Shown: positions 46,922 through 55,281 of the stretch, piece by piece
How the letters are laid out: every line of letters starts with the position of its first letter
Position numbering within the stretch: the first letter of the stretch is position 1
Origin: Gluconobacter sp. Gdi
GTDB lineage: Bacteria > Pseudomonadota > Alphaproteobacteria > Acetobacterales > Acetobacteraceae
Direction: 5' to 3'
DNA: 64,000 bases
NCBI RefSeq assembly: GCF_014132155.1
Contig: NZ_BLJQ01000002.1
Coordinates: 62,001-126,000, forward strand
Notes under the pieces: generated by a model
What the model was told of the DNA's origin: nothing
Database searches by the model: none
The model's input: only the letters and a program-made list of their open reading frames with translations
Translations under genes and position numbers: made by a program

Positions 46922-47338
46922 CTATCCTCTGGACGGCGGCCTTACGTAAAGTTCGGTTGCTGCGGCAAGAACCTTACGCTGATACGCCATATTCAATGGC
47001 ACGGTCCGCGAATGGTAATCTCCAATGGCGCGCATGAGATTCCCGTGTTCATTATCCAGAGCGGTGCGAAGGATCATCGCAGCGGCAGCAACATTGAAAC
47101 AAGGCTCAAGGGCCAGTCGCGTTGCAATCTGGGCAGGGCTCTGGTGCAGCATGGATGAAATAGGAAGGATCCACCGCGAATTGATCTGCATGAGACCAAT
47201 ATCCACTGATCCATCCTTATTCTGGCTAACCTTGCCCATCACTCCACCCTCAACCCGCTGGATTGCGGGAAGAACACGGGGAGGAATGCGATAATGCAAA
47301 GCCGAAGCAAACATACAGGCTAGGAAACCAGCGGCCAT
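46922..47338 (-). CDS. Lytic transglycosylase, SLT/IagB type
   Basis: 138 residues. A hydrophobic N-terminus (MAAGFLACMFASALHY) acts as signal or anchor. The SLT fold has the catalytic Glu in IQRVEGGVMGKVSQNKDGSVDIGLMQINSRW, followed by CFNVAAAAMILRTALDNEHGNLMRAIGDYHS. It cleaves peptidoglycan between MurNAc and GlcNAc, and this short class often opens the wall for secretion or pilus systems. None is adjacent. Confidence 0.86.
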   Translation of the reverse strand: MAAGFLACMFASALHYRIPPRVLPAIQRVEGGVMGKVSQNKDGSVDIGLMQINSRWILPISSMLHQSPAQIATRLALEPCFNVAAAAMILRTALDNEHGNLMRAIGDYHSRTVPLNMAYQRKVLAAATELYVRPPSRG

Positions 47339-47437
47339 GAAACCCTGTCATCTTTATTAAAGAAGCTCATAGTCTAGCATCCTCTGACCCTACCTGCCAT
47401 CCTGACATGACAAGCCGAGAGAATAAGAGCAACAGGA

Positions 47438-47923
47438 ATGAATACACAGGACACTTCCGCAACCCTGACCTTGGATGCTCTGTCCATACCCTATCAGCGT
47501 CGCATTTATGACTATGATCCATCCGCGGGGAAACTGGGTATTGCCGCCGCCAAAGCCCTTGGTCTTTCCCCGGATCATGTTCTCAAAACCCTGATGGTTC
47601 AGATTGATGGTCGCCCTGCCTGTGTTGTCCTGCCCGCTGATAGAGAGCTGGATTTTACACGTGTTGCGGCGGCATTCGGAGGACGAAAGGCTAAAATGCT
47701 GTCCCGCCCAGAGGCAGAACAGCGGACAGGGTACAAAATTGGTGGTGTCAGTCCGTTCGGCCAGCGCAGTATTGTACCAACAGCTTTTGATCAAAGTGCA
47801 ATGGATGGACCGCCCATCGTCATCAATGGCGGAGACCGGGGCCTTCTTCTGGAACTTGGACCTCAGGATGCTCTCATAGCGACGAACGGTCTGATTGCAG
47901 ACCTCGTTCGCCCACTGCCCTGA
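47438..47923 (+). CDS. ybaK: YbaK/EbsC-type aminoacyl-tRNA deacylase
   Basis: 161 residues. LDALSIPYQRRIYDYDPSAGKLGIAAAKALGLSPDHVLKTLMVQIDGRPACVVLPADRELDF matches the Cys-tRNA(Pro) deacylase YbaK fold. The conserved Lys of LKTL binds the tRNA 3' end, and GYKIGGVSPFGQRSIVPTAFD is the family's GGISP-like signature. It hydrolyses mischarged tRNA. It stands alone before tRNA-Ala. Confidence 0.92.
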   Translation: MNTQDTSATLTLDALSIPYQRRIYDYDPSAGKLGIAAAKALGLSPDHVLKTLMVQIDGRPACVVLPADRELDFTRVAAAFGGRKAKMLSRPEAEQRTGYKIGGVSPFGQRSIVPTAFDQSAMDGPPIVINGGDRGLLLELGPQDALIATNGLIADLVRPLP

Positions 47924-48041
47924 ATTTGGACACAGACCTGATCCTTCATATTGAAAGGGTAAGGTCTGATCCGGCAATACGCACTTCGTGTGTAGAAACA
48001 CAAAAATCGCAGAGCATAATTTCAGATTTTTTGGGAGAAAC

Positions 48042-48117
48042 TGGTGGAGCCAATCGGGATCGAACCGACGACCTCCTGAATGCCATTCAGGCGCTCTCCC
48101 AACTGAGCTATGGCCCC
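48042..48117 (-). tRNA. tRNA-Ala (GGC anticodon)
   Basis: On the minus strand, acceptor GGGGCCA pairs with TGGCTCC (one G-T pair). D arm GCTC-AGTTGGGA-GAGC, anticodon arm CCTGA-ATGGCAT-TCAGG with anticodon GGC, T arm GTCGG-TTCGATC-CCGAT, discriminator A and encoded CCA are present. It reads GCC and GCU codons. Confidence 0.95.
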
Positions 48118-48208
48118 ACGTGTTTCATCTACAGCCCCTTTGGGGTGGAGCCGGATGAGCGCGGTATATAAGGATGTTTTCATCGTGACAAGCCATAAAA
48201 ACACTTTT

Positions 48209-48820
48209 TCAGGCTAGAATCACGTTCTCCTGACGCAGCTTCTCAAGAAGCGAAAGCCGTGGAAGCCCAAGGATAGCATCCTGATCGCCCGAAATTTTGG
48301 AAAAGAGCTGAATACCCAAGCCTTCCAGCCGATAAGCCCCTACGCAGGACAGTATCCTGTCTCCCTCTTCCTTTAGATAGAGCTCCAGAAATTCATCGGA
48401 AAAGGCGCGCATCGTCATTTGAGGAGTAGCGAGTGTCTCCCAGATTTTCTGTGTCCCCCGATACAAAACAACAGCCGTCTGAAGAATATGCGTGCGGTTT
48501 CGAAGGCATTTAAGATGCGTCTTTGCCTCATTGAGATCCTCCGGTTTCGCAAAGGCTGTTCCGTCCAGATCGAGGATCTGGTCAGCAGCGATAATCAGAC
48601 TGGTGTCAGACGATACATCGGCCGCAAGCCTCGCTTTGGCATCCGCGAGAGCCAAAGCCGTGTCTCCCAGAGATTTTCCTTCACTTTCACACTGCTGGCG
48701 CAAAGCCTCTTCATCCAGATCTACCGGTCGAACCTGAATGATCAGACCACTCTCTTCCAGAAGTACTCGCCGGGCACTCGAGCCACTTGCGAGGATTATG
48801 GAATTATTGAGCAAGGTCAT
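48209..48820 (-). CDS. maf: Maf-like nucleotide pyrophosphatase
   Basis: 203 residues. SIILASGSSARRVLLEESGL is the Maf phosphate-binding N-terminus; AADQILDLDGTAFAKPEDLNEAKTHLKCLRNRTHILQTAVVLYRG is the catalytic block with the usual Asp-Gln. Members hydrolyse non-canonical or methylated NTPs. I chose the ATG at 48820; the longer frame to 48853 enters the presumed origin. It transcribes away from the candidate origin, opposite to hemE. Confidence 0.93.
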   Translation of the reverse strand: MTLLNNSIILASGSSARRVLLEESGLIIQVRPVDLDEEALRQQCESEGKSLGDTALALADAKARLAADVSSDTSLIIAADQILDLDGTAFAKPEDLNEAKTHLKCLRNRTHILQTAVVLYRGTQKIWETLATPQMTMRAFSDEFLELYLKEEGDRILSCVGAYRLEGLGIQLFSKISGDQDAILGLPRLSLLEKLRQENVILA

Positions 48821-49173
48821 AAGATGCGACTCCAAACTATCGACGGCGAGCACGAGTACCAGTACTGCGTATGACCCGGTGAAAAGATTGTGTCAGTACT
48901 GGGGTACATGGGGACAGTACTTGAAGTTTGCGGGAAAGTACCGAGTACCGTGGATTGTTGGGTACGCCCCCAAATTTTGGGGGTTGTACACAGGGGGTCT
49001 GTGAGCAAATCGGGATAGAATCCTGCACCCCCTTGTCCACTGCGGGTTTTGCAGTTGTACACAGTGTGAGTAAGACGGGGTACATTTTTAGAGAGCCGGG
49101 TACCCCGGTATCCACAGGGATCATCCTATCCTCCAGGATTTCTTTCTTATTTCTTTCATGGTTAGTGAGCGGC
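48821..49173. other. Candidate chromosomal origin of replication (oriC) between maf and hemE
   Basis: A 353-base gap between divergent genes. DnaA-box-like nonamers (consensus TTATCCACA) are GTATCCACA at 49108-49116 (one mismatch), TTGTACACA at 48984-48992 and 49055-49063, TTGTCCACT at 49033-49041, and on the other strand TTACTCACA at 49065-49073. At least eight GTAC motifs lie between 48855 and 49105. CCCCCAAA-T-TTTGGGGG at 48967-48983 is a perfect palindrome. Plus-strand composition changes from C-rich to G-rich around here. hemE borders the origin in Caulobacter and other alphaproteobacteria. Open frames crossing it are not real genes. Confidence 0.72.
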
Positions 49174-50223
49174 ATGAATTCGGAAAACGCACCCCTCTCC
49201 CCATCCTCGAAACCGCTCCTGAGAGCTCTCAAGGGTGAAGCTGTCTGGCCCCCGCCGGTCTGGCTCATGCGGCAAGCAGGGCGTTACCTTCCCGAATTTC
49301 GTGCCATGCGTGACAAGGCCGACTTCCTGACGCGCTGCATGACTCCGGACATGGCTGAAGAACTGACCCTGCAGCCGATCCGCAGGTATGGAATGGACGG
49401 AGCAATTCTGTTCTCGGACATTCTCATTCTGCCCTGGGCAATGGGTCAGTCTCTTGAATTCATTGATGGTCGGGGCCCGGTTCTTGGCGCCATCCGTTCT
49501 CAGGCAGATCTGGAAAAACTTGATCCCAAGCGTGTACAGGAAGCCACGGCGCCTGTGCGGGAGACACTGTCGCGACTGAGTAAATCGCTCCCAGATGTCA
49601 CGACATTGCTCGGCTTTGCTGGTAGCCCCTTTACGGTCGCCTGTTACATGGTTGAGGGCGGCGGATCGCGGGATTTCGCCAATACCCGCAAAATGATGCA
49701 AACTGATCCAGCGCTGTTTGACCGTCTGATTGAAACTCTGACGATCAGCACGGCAGAGATGCTTTGCGGCCAGATTGAAGCCGGGGCCGAAGCTGTCATG
49801 CTCTTCGATTCCTGGGCTGGAATTCTTCCTCCCAATGCGTTCCGTCGGTATGTGATCGAACCCACCCGGCAGATCGTGCGTCATATCCGGGAGAAGCATC
49901 CGGGAACGCCGATTATCGGTTTTCCGCGCCTCGGAGGGATCATGATACGCGAATACGCAGAAAAGACCGGGATCAATACGCTGGCGCTCGATACAGTGGC
50001 TGATCCGGCGCAGATTGCGGAGCTGGTACCAAACGTGACGCTGCAAGGAAACATGGACCCGATGGTCCTGTTTTCTGGCGGTGAGGCCATGGTGCGTGAG
50101 GCTCAGGGTATCCGGGATGCGCTTCGCGGACGTTCTCATGTTTTTAATCTGGGACACGGCGTCATGCAGCACACGCCCCCTGAAAATATCGGTGCTCTGG
50201 TTGAAGCGGTGCGCGCAATATGA
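49174..50223 (+). CDS. hemE: Uroporphyrinogen decarboxylase
   Basis: 349 residues. It converts uroporphyrinogen III to coproporphyrinogen III in haem synthesis. WLMRQAGRYLPEFRAMR is the N-terminal signature with the conserved Arg pair, AILFSDILILPWAMG follows with catalytic Asp, then GFAGSPFTVACYMVEGGGSRDF and VFNLGHGVMQHTPPENI. The frame is open from 48928 through the presumed origin; the ATG at 49174 gives the normal length. It overlaps the HAD gene by four bases and leads hemE-HAD-hemJ. Confidence 0.96.
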   Translation: MNSENAPLSPSSKPLLRALKGEAVWPPPVWLMRQAGRYLPEFRAMRDKADFLTRCMTPDMAEELTLQPIRRYGMDGAILFSDILILPWAMGQSLEFIDGRGPVLGAIRSQADLEKLDPKRVQEATAPVRETLSRLSKSLPDVTTLLGFAGSPFTVACYMVEGGGSRDFANTRKMMQTDPALFDRLIETLTISTAEMLCGQIEAGAEAVMLFDSWAGILPPNAFRRYVIEPTRQIVRHIREKHPGTPIIGFPRLGGIMIREYAEKTGINTLALDTVADPAQIAELVPNVTLQGNMDPMVLFSGGEAMVREAQGIRDALRGRSHVFNLGHGVMQHTPPENIGALVEAVRAI

Positions 50224-50924
50224 CCACGGCTCTGGATGCAGCAGGCCAGCTGAAACTGGTCATCTTCGACTGTGACGGCGTACTCGTGGACAGTGAGCGT
50301 GCGTCCTGTCGGGCCACAGCAGAATTCGCTCGGTCGCTTGGTCTCAAGATTTCAGACGATGAGGCTCATGACAGGTTTTCAGGTAAGGCACTCTCTCAGG
50401 TCGTGAAAGAATTAGAGCATGAAACGGGACATGCTCTTCCTAAAAATACGGCACTCAAAATGAGGGAAAATCTTGTACGCCTGATGCAAAAAATGGCAGA
50501 ACCTGTAGAGGGTGCGCCAGAAATGCTGCAGGGAATACGTGGTTTACAACTGCCGTTTCGTGTTGGTTCGAACTCATCTGTCGTAGAGATGGACGCCAAG
50601 TTTGAACGGACGCAGATGACCACGTTTTTCGCGAAAAACCGGGTCCATTCAGCAAATGACATGGATGAGCCGAAGCCGTCTCCTGAGGTTTATCTGTACG
50701 CTGCAAAAGCAGAAGGTGTTCTGCCAGAAAGCTGTGTTGTGATTGAGGATAGTGACACGGGTGCTGAAGCCGCCCGGCGTGCTGGTATGAGTTGTGTGCT
50801 TCTTCGTTCAGAAGACCTCCCTCTGCCGGCATTTTGGCCAACGCCAGGCTTCGTCAGGATCGGTCATCTCTCCGAACTGGTACCGCTGCTTCGCAAGACA
50901 CTTCAAAGCCAGAAAGAGAACTGA
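50220..50924 (+). CDS. HAD-family hydrolase between hemE and hemJ
   Basis: 234 residues. LVIFDCDGVLVDSERASCRATAEFARSLGL is HAD motif I with nucleophile Asp and the beta-phosphoglucomutase-like cap. RVGSNSS is motif II, KPSPEVYLYAAKAEG motif III and CVVIEDSDTGAEAARRAGM motif IV. It likely dephosphorylates a small metabolite or acts as phosphoglucomutase/phosphoglycolate phosphatase-like enzyme. It is coupled to both haem genes (ATGA with hemE, TGATG with hemJ), yet it has no known haem role. Confidence 0.88.
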   Translation: MTTALDAAGQLKLVIFDCDGVLVDSERASCRATAEFARSLGLKISDDEAHDRFSGKALSQVVKELEHETGHALPKNTALKMRENLVRLMQKMAEPVEGAPEMLQGIRGLQLPFRVGSNSSVVEMDAKFERTQMTTFFAKNRVHSANDMDEPKPSPEVYLYAAKAEGVLPESCVVIEDSDTGAEAARRAGMSCVLLRSEDLPLPAFWPTPGFVRIGHLSELVPLLRKTLQSQKEN

Positions 50925-51367
50925 TGGACTTTGTTGTTGATCACCTGAGCTGGTTCCTGTCCCTCCATATCATGGCCTTCACAGCCTGGATGGCGGGGAC
51001 ATTCTATCTGCCACGCCTTTACGTGTACCATACCCAGACAACGCCTGGTACTGCGGAGAGCGAACGTTTCAAAATCATGGAGCGCAAGCTTCTCCGTCAG
51101 ATCATGACGCCTGCGATGATTGTTACCGTGCTCGTGGGGGGCATGATGTCGTCGGTGCCGGGTCTGGTGGACTGGAACAGCGGCTGGTGGTGGACAAAAG
51201 TGATCTGCGTTCTCGGCCTCATGGGGTTTCATGGGGCATGCAGCAAATGGCGTCGTCTGTTCGCAGAAGACCGTAATCCGTATTCCGAGAAATATTACCG
51301 GATCGCAAATGAGGTACCGACCATTCTCATGGTGATCATTGTCATCATGATCATGGTTCGGCCCTGA
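50924..51367 (+). CDS. hemJ: Protoporphyrinogen IX oxidase HemJ
   Basis: 147 residues, four membrane helices. LSLHIMAFTAWMAGTFYLPRLYVYHTQ is the HemJ/UPF0093 N-terminal signature with the conserved His, then LMTPAMI-like helix 2 (LLRQIMTPAMIVTVLVGGMM), WWWTKVICVLGLMGFHGACSKWRRLFAEDRNPYSEKYYRIANEVPTILMV with the conserved Lys, His and NE(V)P motif. It oxidises protoporphyrinogen IX in the inner membrane. Its linkage to hemE supports this role. Confidence 0.92.
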   Translation: MDFVVDHLSWFLSLHIMAFTAWMAGTFYLPRLYVYHTQTTPGTAESERFKIMERKLLRQIMTPAMIVTVLVGGMMSSVPGLVDWNSGWWWTKVICVLGLMGFHGACSKWRRLFAEDRNPYSEKYYRIANEVPTILMVIIVIMIMVRP

Positions 51368-51385
51368 GACACGTCGCCTGTACAG

Positions 51386-51409
51386 ATACGGCCTTAGAGA
51401 AGGCCGTAT
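51386..51409. terminator. Hairpin between convergent hemJ and SDR genes
   Basis: ATACGGCCTT and AAGGCCGTAT pair over ten bases with loop AGAG. It covers the end of the SDR coding sequence and can stop transcription from hemJ. The T run is short. Confidence 0.5.
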
Positions 51410-52365
51410 TTGACGCCAGTCATTTCTTCAGAAATTGCCCAGAGGCGTTTTGCAAGCGTATGGTCTGACGCAGCCTCTGGCAGCCCGGCGTCACCCGGGA
51501 GACCGGTTCTTTCTCCCTTGCCCAGAGGCCCATAATAACCTCCGTCCTGCGCTTCAGGAGATGCCAGAGCATAGAGAAGCGGCCAAGCCCCCTCCTCCAC
51601 TGTCTGTCCCATCATATGAAACACAGGGCCGGCGAAGCTTCGGGCAATTTTACGACCCCAGCGACCAATCGGTGTACCATTCCGATCAAGCGAGCCGTTA
51701 TTGGAGACAATATCGCTTGCTGCCCAGCCGGGATGAGCAGCCCGTGAATGAATGGGCCAAGGAGCTTTCTTGGCCCGACGGTCTAGTTCCAGAGCAAAGA
51801 GCAGATTTGAAAGTTTACTCTGCCGGTAACGTGCCATCGGATTGTAGCGGTGCCGGGCATTCAGATCACCAAACGGAATTTCACCCTTCAGGGCAGCAAG
51901 AGACGCGACAGTCATGATTGTCGCATTGCCCGCGGCTAATAGAGGGAGCAGCCGTCCGGTCAGAGCAAAGTGACCAAGGTGGTTGGTACCAAACTGAAGT
52001 TCAAACCCGTCTTTCGTGGTGAGCCGGGATGCAGGGCCCATGATGCCAGCATTATTGGCAAGAAGCTGAATGGGGCGTCCCTGCTCGCGCAAAGCGGTGG
52101 CAAAAGCTGCAATAGATGCCAGTGAGGCAAGATCCAGCACTTCAAAGCGGCCCTGCACACTTGGAACACGTTCATACAGGCGGTTAAGAGCCGCCCTGCC
52201 CTTCTCCAGGTTACGCCCACTTAGAATGATGGAAGCGCCACGTGCAGCCAGTCCACAGGCAATTTCGAAACCCAGACCGCCTGTAGAGCCCGTAATGAGC
52301 GCAGTCTGACCATCCAGACGGTTCAGATTATCAAGAGACCAGCTGGTCTGGGAAAGACGGGTCAT
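51394..52365 (-). CDS. Short-chain dehydrogenase/reductase
   Basis: 323 residues. ALITGSTGGLGFEIACGLAARGASIILSGRN binds NAD(P); LLANNAGIMGP, the catalytic Tyr and Lys in YRQSKLSNLLFALELDRR, and AAHPGWAASDIVSN are the later motifs. The pattern is that of retinol-dehydrogenase/protochlorophyllide-reductase-like SDRs. Substrate unknown. Its ATG overlaps the DedA stop (TAATG), so the pair is one operon. Confidence 0.9.
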   Translation of the reverse strand: MTRLSQTSWSLDNLNRLDGQTALITGSTGGLGFEIACGLAARGASIILSGRNLEKGRAALNRLYERVPSVQGRFEVLDLASLASIAAFATALREQGRPIQLLANNAGIMGPASRLTTKDGFELQFGTNHLGHFALTGRLLPLLAAGNATIMTVASLAALKGEIPFGDLNARHRYNPMARYRQSKLSNLLFALELDRRAKKAPWPIHSRAAHPGWAASDIVSNNGSLDRNGTPIGRWGRKIARSFAGPVFHMMGQTVEEGAWPLLYALASPEAQDGGYYGPLGKGERTGLPGDAGLPEAASDHTLAKRLWAISEEMTGVKYGLL

Positions 52366-52976
52366 TAGTGTTGTCCTTTTTCGTGGGCTCCGGCGGCTGA
52401 ACGCTTTTCATCTTCTTCAGCCTGTTTGATGGCTTCTTCAGTCAGTCGTTTCTCGTTCTTTTTGAGAAAGAGAAACGCTCCTCCCAGACAGCAGGCTCCT
52501 ACGACGGCCAGAGCAATTCCAACCGGCCCGGTGATCTTTTCGATCTGCTTACCGAGTTCATAAGTGATGAAGGCATAGCCCCCAGCCCAGAAGAGACCGC
52601 CCAGCGCGTTGAAAAAAAGAAACGAATGCCAGGGCATTCGGTTTGCTCCAGCCAGAAGAGCAACGAACACACGCAGAACAGCGACAAAGCGTCCGAGGAA
52701 GACAACAATCCCGCCGTGTTTGCGAAAAAGATAGCGGCCGAGCATCAGGCGCTCATCAGTCAAGCCGACTTTCTTGCCGTGTTTCTTCAGGATGCTGTAG
52801 CCAAAATGGTGGCCGAGCAGATACCCGAAATTATCGCCCATGATGGCGCCTGTCACAGCGGCAAGGGCAATCCATCGAATCTCTAGATGGTGCGTACTGC
52901 CTGCATAGAGGGACGCAGCGATGATGATGCTTTCCGCTGGCAGTGGCAGGCCCATGCTTTCCAGCATGACTGTCAC
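52365..52976 (-). CDS. DedA-family membrane protein, start uncertain
   Basis: 203 residues from a GTG at 52976. VMLESMGLPLPAESIIIAASLYAG, GDNFGYLLGHHFGYSILKKHGKKVGL and FRKHGGIVVFLGRFVAVLRVFVALLAGANRMPWHSFLFFNALGGLFWAGGYAFITYELG are DedA (VTT) blocks, thought to act in lipid scrambling and membrane stress. The frame continues upstream through FHLTQFLDHLLQEYGYGVIGVTV, which looks like the expected first helix but holds no ATG, GTG or TTG. A CTG at 53037-53039 with AGGA nine bases earlier may be the true start. The tail is charged. Confidence 0.85.
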   Translation of the reverse strand: MTVMLESMGLPLPAESIIIAASLYAGSTHHLEIRWIALAAVTGAIMGDNFGYLLGHHFGYSILKKHGKKVGLTDERLMLGRYLFRKHGGIVVFLGRFVAVLRVFVALLAGANRMPWHSFLFFNALGGLFWAGGYAFITYELGKQIEKITGPVGIALAVVGACCLGGAFLFLKKNEKRLTEEAIKQAEEDEKRSAAGAHEKGQH

Positions 52977-53116
52977 GCCGATAACGCCGTAGCCATATTC
53001 CTGGAGCAGGTGATCGAGAAATTGCGTGAGATGAAACAGTGTCGTGATCCTGTGCGAATATGGCGGAAGGCAAAACCGCCAGCTACGATATTAGGACATC
53101 AGACACGGGATGAAAA

Positions 53117-55033
53117 ATGACTGAGCTTTGCCCCCCTCACGTAGCCGGAAACTGGCCCTCCTGGGTTGGCCCTGAACTCGTGGCTGGCCGCACTCTTTCT
53201 TTCTCTGAACTCAGAACGGTTGAAGACTGGGTATTCTGGCAGGAGACCCGACCAGAAGAGCAAGGCCGCACGGTGATCGTCGGACGACGTCACGATGGAA
53301 CACTCGTAGACCTGATACCGCCAGAGAGAACTGTCGGAACCCGTGTTCACGAATATGGTGGAGGAGCGTGGGATGTCCGCCTGAAAAACGGATATCCAGA
53401 AGTTGTTTTCAGTGATCGAAAGGTTGGCGGTCTGTGGTTCAGTAACAGAGAGGGCATGTTTCAGGCGTTATCTGGCGATCGTGCACCGGAAATGCGTTAT
53501 GCTGATCTGACATGGGATACAGCCGGAGACGGTGTTTTCTGTGTTCGTGAAACGCATGACGAAGGTCTGCCAACAGCGGCGCTTGTCCATGTATCACAGT
53601 CGGGCCAGGAAACGGTTCTGGTAGACGGGGCTGATTTCTATGCAGCCCCTCGCCCCTCGTTGGATGGTGCCTCTCTGGCTTGGTTCTCCTGGCAGAATCC
53701 GGAAATGCCATGGACAGTCACCCGACTGTCTGTGGCACCTATTGATCGACCTGGCCTCAAGCTTGGACGAGCCATAGATCTGAGTGGTCAGACACCCTGC
53801 AGCATCATTGAACCGCGTTGGGGAGCAGATGGTTACCTCTATGCGACATCAGATGCTCAGGGCTGCTGGACGCCTGTTAAATTCGTGCATGATCAAACGG
53901 GATGGAAAGAGCAGTTTTTCCCAGAGGCTGGAGCTGAGATTGGTCTGCCGCATTGGGTCTTCGGACAAAGAACACTCACACCACTGCCTGACGGTCAGCT
54001 TCTCGCATTAGGAATTCGGGAAGGCCTCACTGGCGTTCTGCTCTTTGCAGATGGACATTGGAAAACTGTTCAGATGGGAGCGCCCGTCAACGTTCCAGAA
54101 CGTCTGTCGAATGGACAGTTTGCCTGGATTGATGCCCCCGAAAACGCTCCACCTGCTTTGGCTATTGGTGACATGGATGGGAATTTCGAGCGTTTTCGCT
54201 CAAGTGTTGTGCTGCCTGATACGATTACGTCTGACGACATTGCCAAGCCTTCTCTGTTCTCTTTTCCAACAGCCGATGGATCGAAGGCATACGCGCTCTT
54301 CTATGAACCAGCGAGCAGCACGTCGCATCTAAAAGAAGGCGAAAAACCGCCTTTGGTTGTTATGGCTCATGGTGGTCCAACAGGGCGTGCCAATTCAGGC
54401 TTTGCTTTCAAAGTGCAATGGTGGACCTCCCGCGGTTTCGCTGTTCTTGATGTCAATTACCGCGGTTCAACAGGGTTTGGTCGCAAATACCGGGAAGCTC
54501 TAGACGAACAATGGGGTGTTGCAGATGTCGAGGATTGCCTGGCCGGTGTTCAGTCTCTGATTGAACAAGGTCTGGTTGATCCAACACGCTGCGTTATTCG
54601 CGGAAGCAGTGCGGGAGGCCTGACGGTTCTGTCAGCACTGGCACAGTCTGATCTTTTTGCGGCAGGCGCCTCTCTTTATGGCGTTACCGATCTAAGGGCC
54701 TTGGCAGCAGAGACGCATAAATTCGAAGCACGCTATCTGGATGGTCTGATTGGGCCTTATCCCGAAAAGGAAGCTGTGTATCTGGAACGTTCTCCTCTCA
54801 CACATGCAGAGAAAATTTCCGTTCCTGTCCTGTTCCTGCATGGTGGTGCTGACAAGGTAGTGCCTCTCGCACAGGCTGAAGCCATGAGAACAAAACTGGC
54901 ACAGTCTGATCTCCATGTTTATCCGGACGAAGGTCACGGTTTTAGAGCCCGTGAAGTTGTCGAAGATGCTCTTGAGAGAGAGCTGAGATTTTACCGAACT
55001 GTTTTTGCCACATCCGCTGATCCGGCCTTATGA
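53117..55033 (+). CDS. S9-family prolyl oligopeptidase/dipeptidyl peptidase
   Basis: 638 residues, no signal peptide, so cytoplasmic. The N-terminal two thirds form a beta-propeller (EYGGGAWDV, YADLTWDTAGDGVFCVRETH, PRWGADGYLYATSDAQGCW). The C-terminal alpha/beta hydrolase has VMAHGGPTGRANSGFAFKVQWWTSRGFAVLDVNYRGSTGFGRKYREAL, nucleophile Ser in IRGSSAGGLTVLSAL, Asp in LFLHGGADKVVPLAQAE and His in YPDEGHGFRARE. It cleaves short peptides. The GTG/ATG start at 53117 gives a normal length. Confidence 0.93.
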   Translation: MTELCPPHVAGNWPSWVGPELVAGRTLSFSELRTVEDWVFWQETRPEEQGRTVIVGRRHDGTLVDLIPPERTVGTRVHEYGGGAWDVRLKNGYPEVVFSDRKVGGLWFSNREGMFQALSGDRAPEMRYADLTWDTAGDGVFCVRETHDEGLPTAALVHVSQSGQETVLVDGADFYAAPRPSLDGASLAWFSWQNPEMPWTVTRLSVAPIDRPGLKLGRAIDLSGQTPCSIIEPRWGADGYLYATSDAQGCWTPVKFVHDQTGWKEQFFPEAGAEIGLPHWVFGQRTLTPLPDGQLLALGIREGLTGVLLFADGHWKTVQMGAPVNVPERLSNGQFAWIDAPENAPPALAIGDMDGNFERFRSSVVLPDTITSDDIAKPSLFSFPTADGSKAYALFYEPASSTSHLKEGEKPPLVVMAHGGPTGRANSGFAFKVQWWTSRGFAVLDVNYRGSTGFGRKYREALDEQWGVADVEDCLAGVQSLIEQGLVDPTRCVIRGSSAGGLTVLSALAQSDLFAAGASLYGVTDLRALAAETHKFEARYLDGLIGPYPEKEAVYLERSPLTHAEKISVPVLFLHGGADKVVPLAQAEAMRTKLAQSDLHVYPDEGHGFRAREVVEDALERELRFYRTVFATSADPAL

Positions 55034-55281
55034 ATAAAGAAATCAAAATAGAAGACTTTATAAAAATTCGATTTTATTCCGGAATGGTGTGTCTAAATGT
55101 TCTGAATAAGAAATATTCAATTGGAAAGAATGAAATTGCTTTGCCGCGGGCGGCGCAAACATCATGCATGCCCTGCCCTTGCGTTTGATCCCGGCACAGG
55201 AGAGACTCAGCTTAACCGGTTGCGCATTTATCTGTTGGATGCGCAACCTGACATCCAAGAAATCATCTCATCGGACCTTCT
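55034..55281 (+). other. 248-base gap with AT-rich segment
   Basis: The first 110 or so bases are much more AT-rich than the surroundings. An open frame of 52 codons (MNKEIKIEDFIKIRFYSGMV...) starts at 55030, overlapping the S9 stop as ATGA, and ends at 55188. Its composition is unlike its neighbours and I see no family, so I do not call it a gene. The aldo/keto reductase promoter should lie here. Confidence 0.35.

Noticed and set aside
48928-49173. 82-codon N-terminal extension of hemE
   Set aside because: It passes through the DnaA-box cluster, has no family match and would make HemE far longer than usual.
55030-55188. 52-codon ORF overlapping the S9 peptidase stop
   Set aside because: Low-GC, Lys/Ile-rich and unlike its neighbours, no family and no independent ribosome site.
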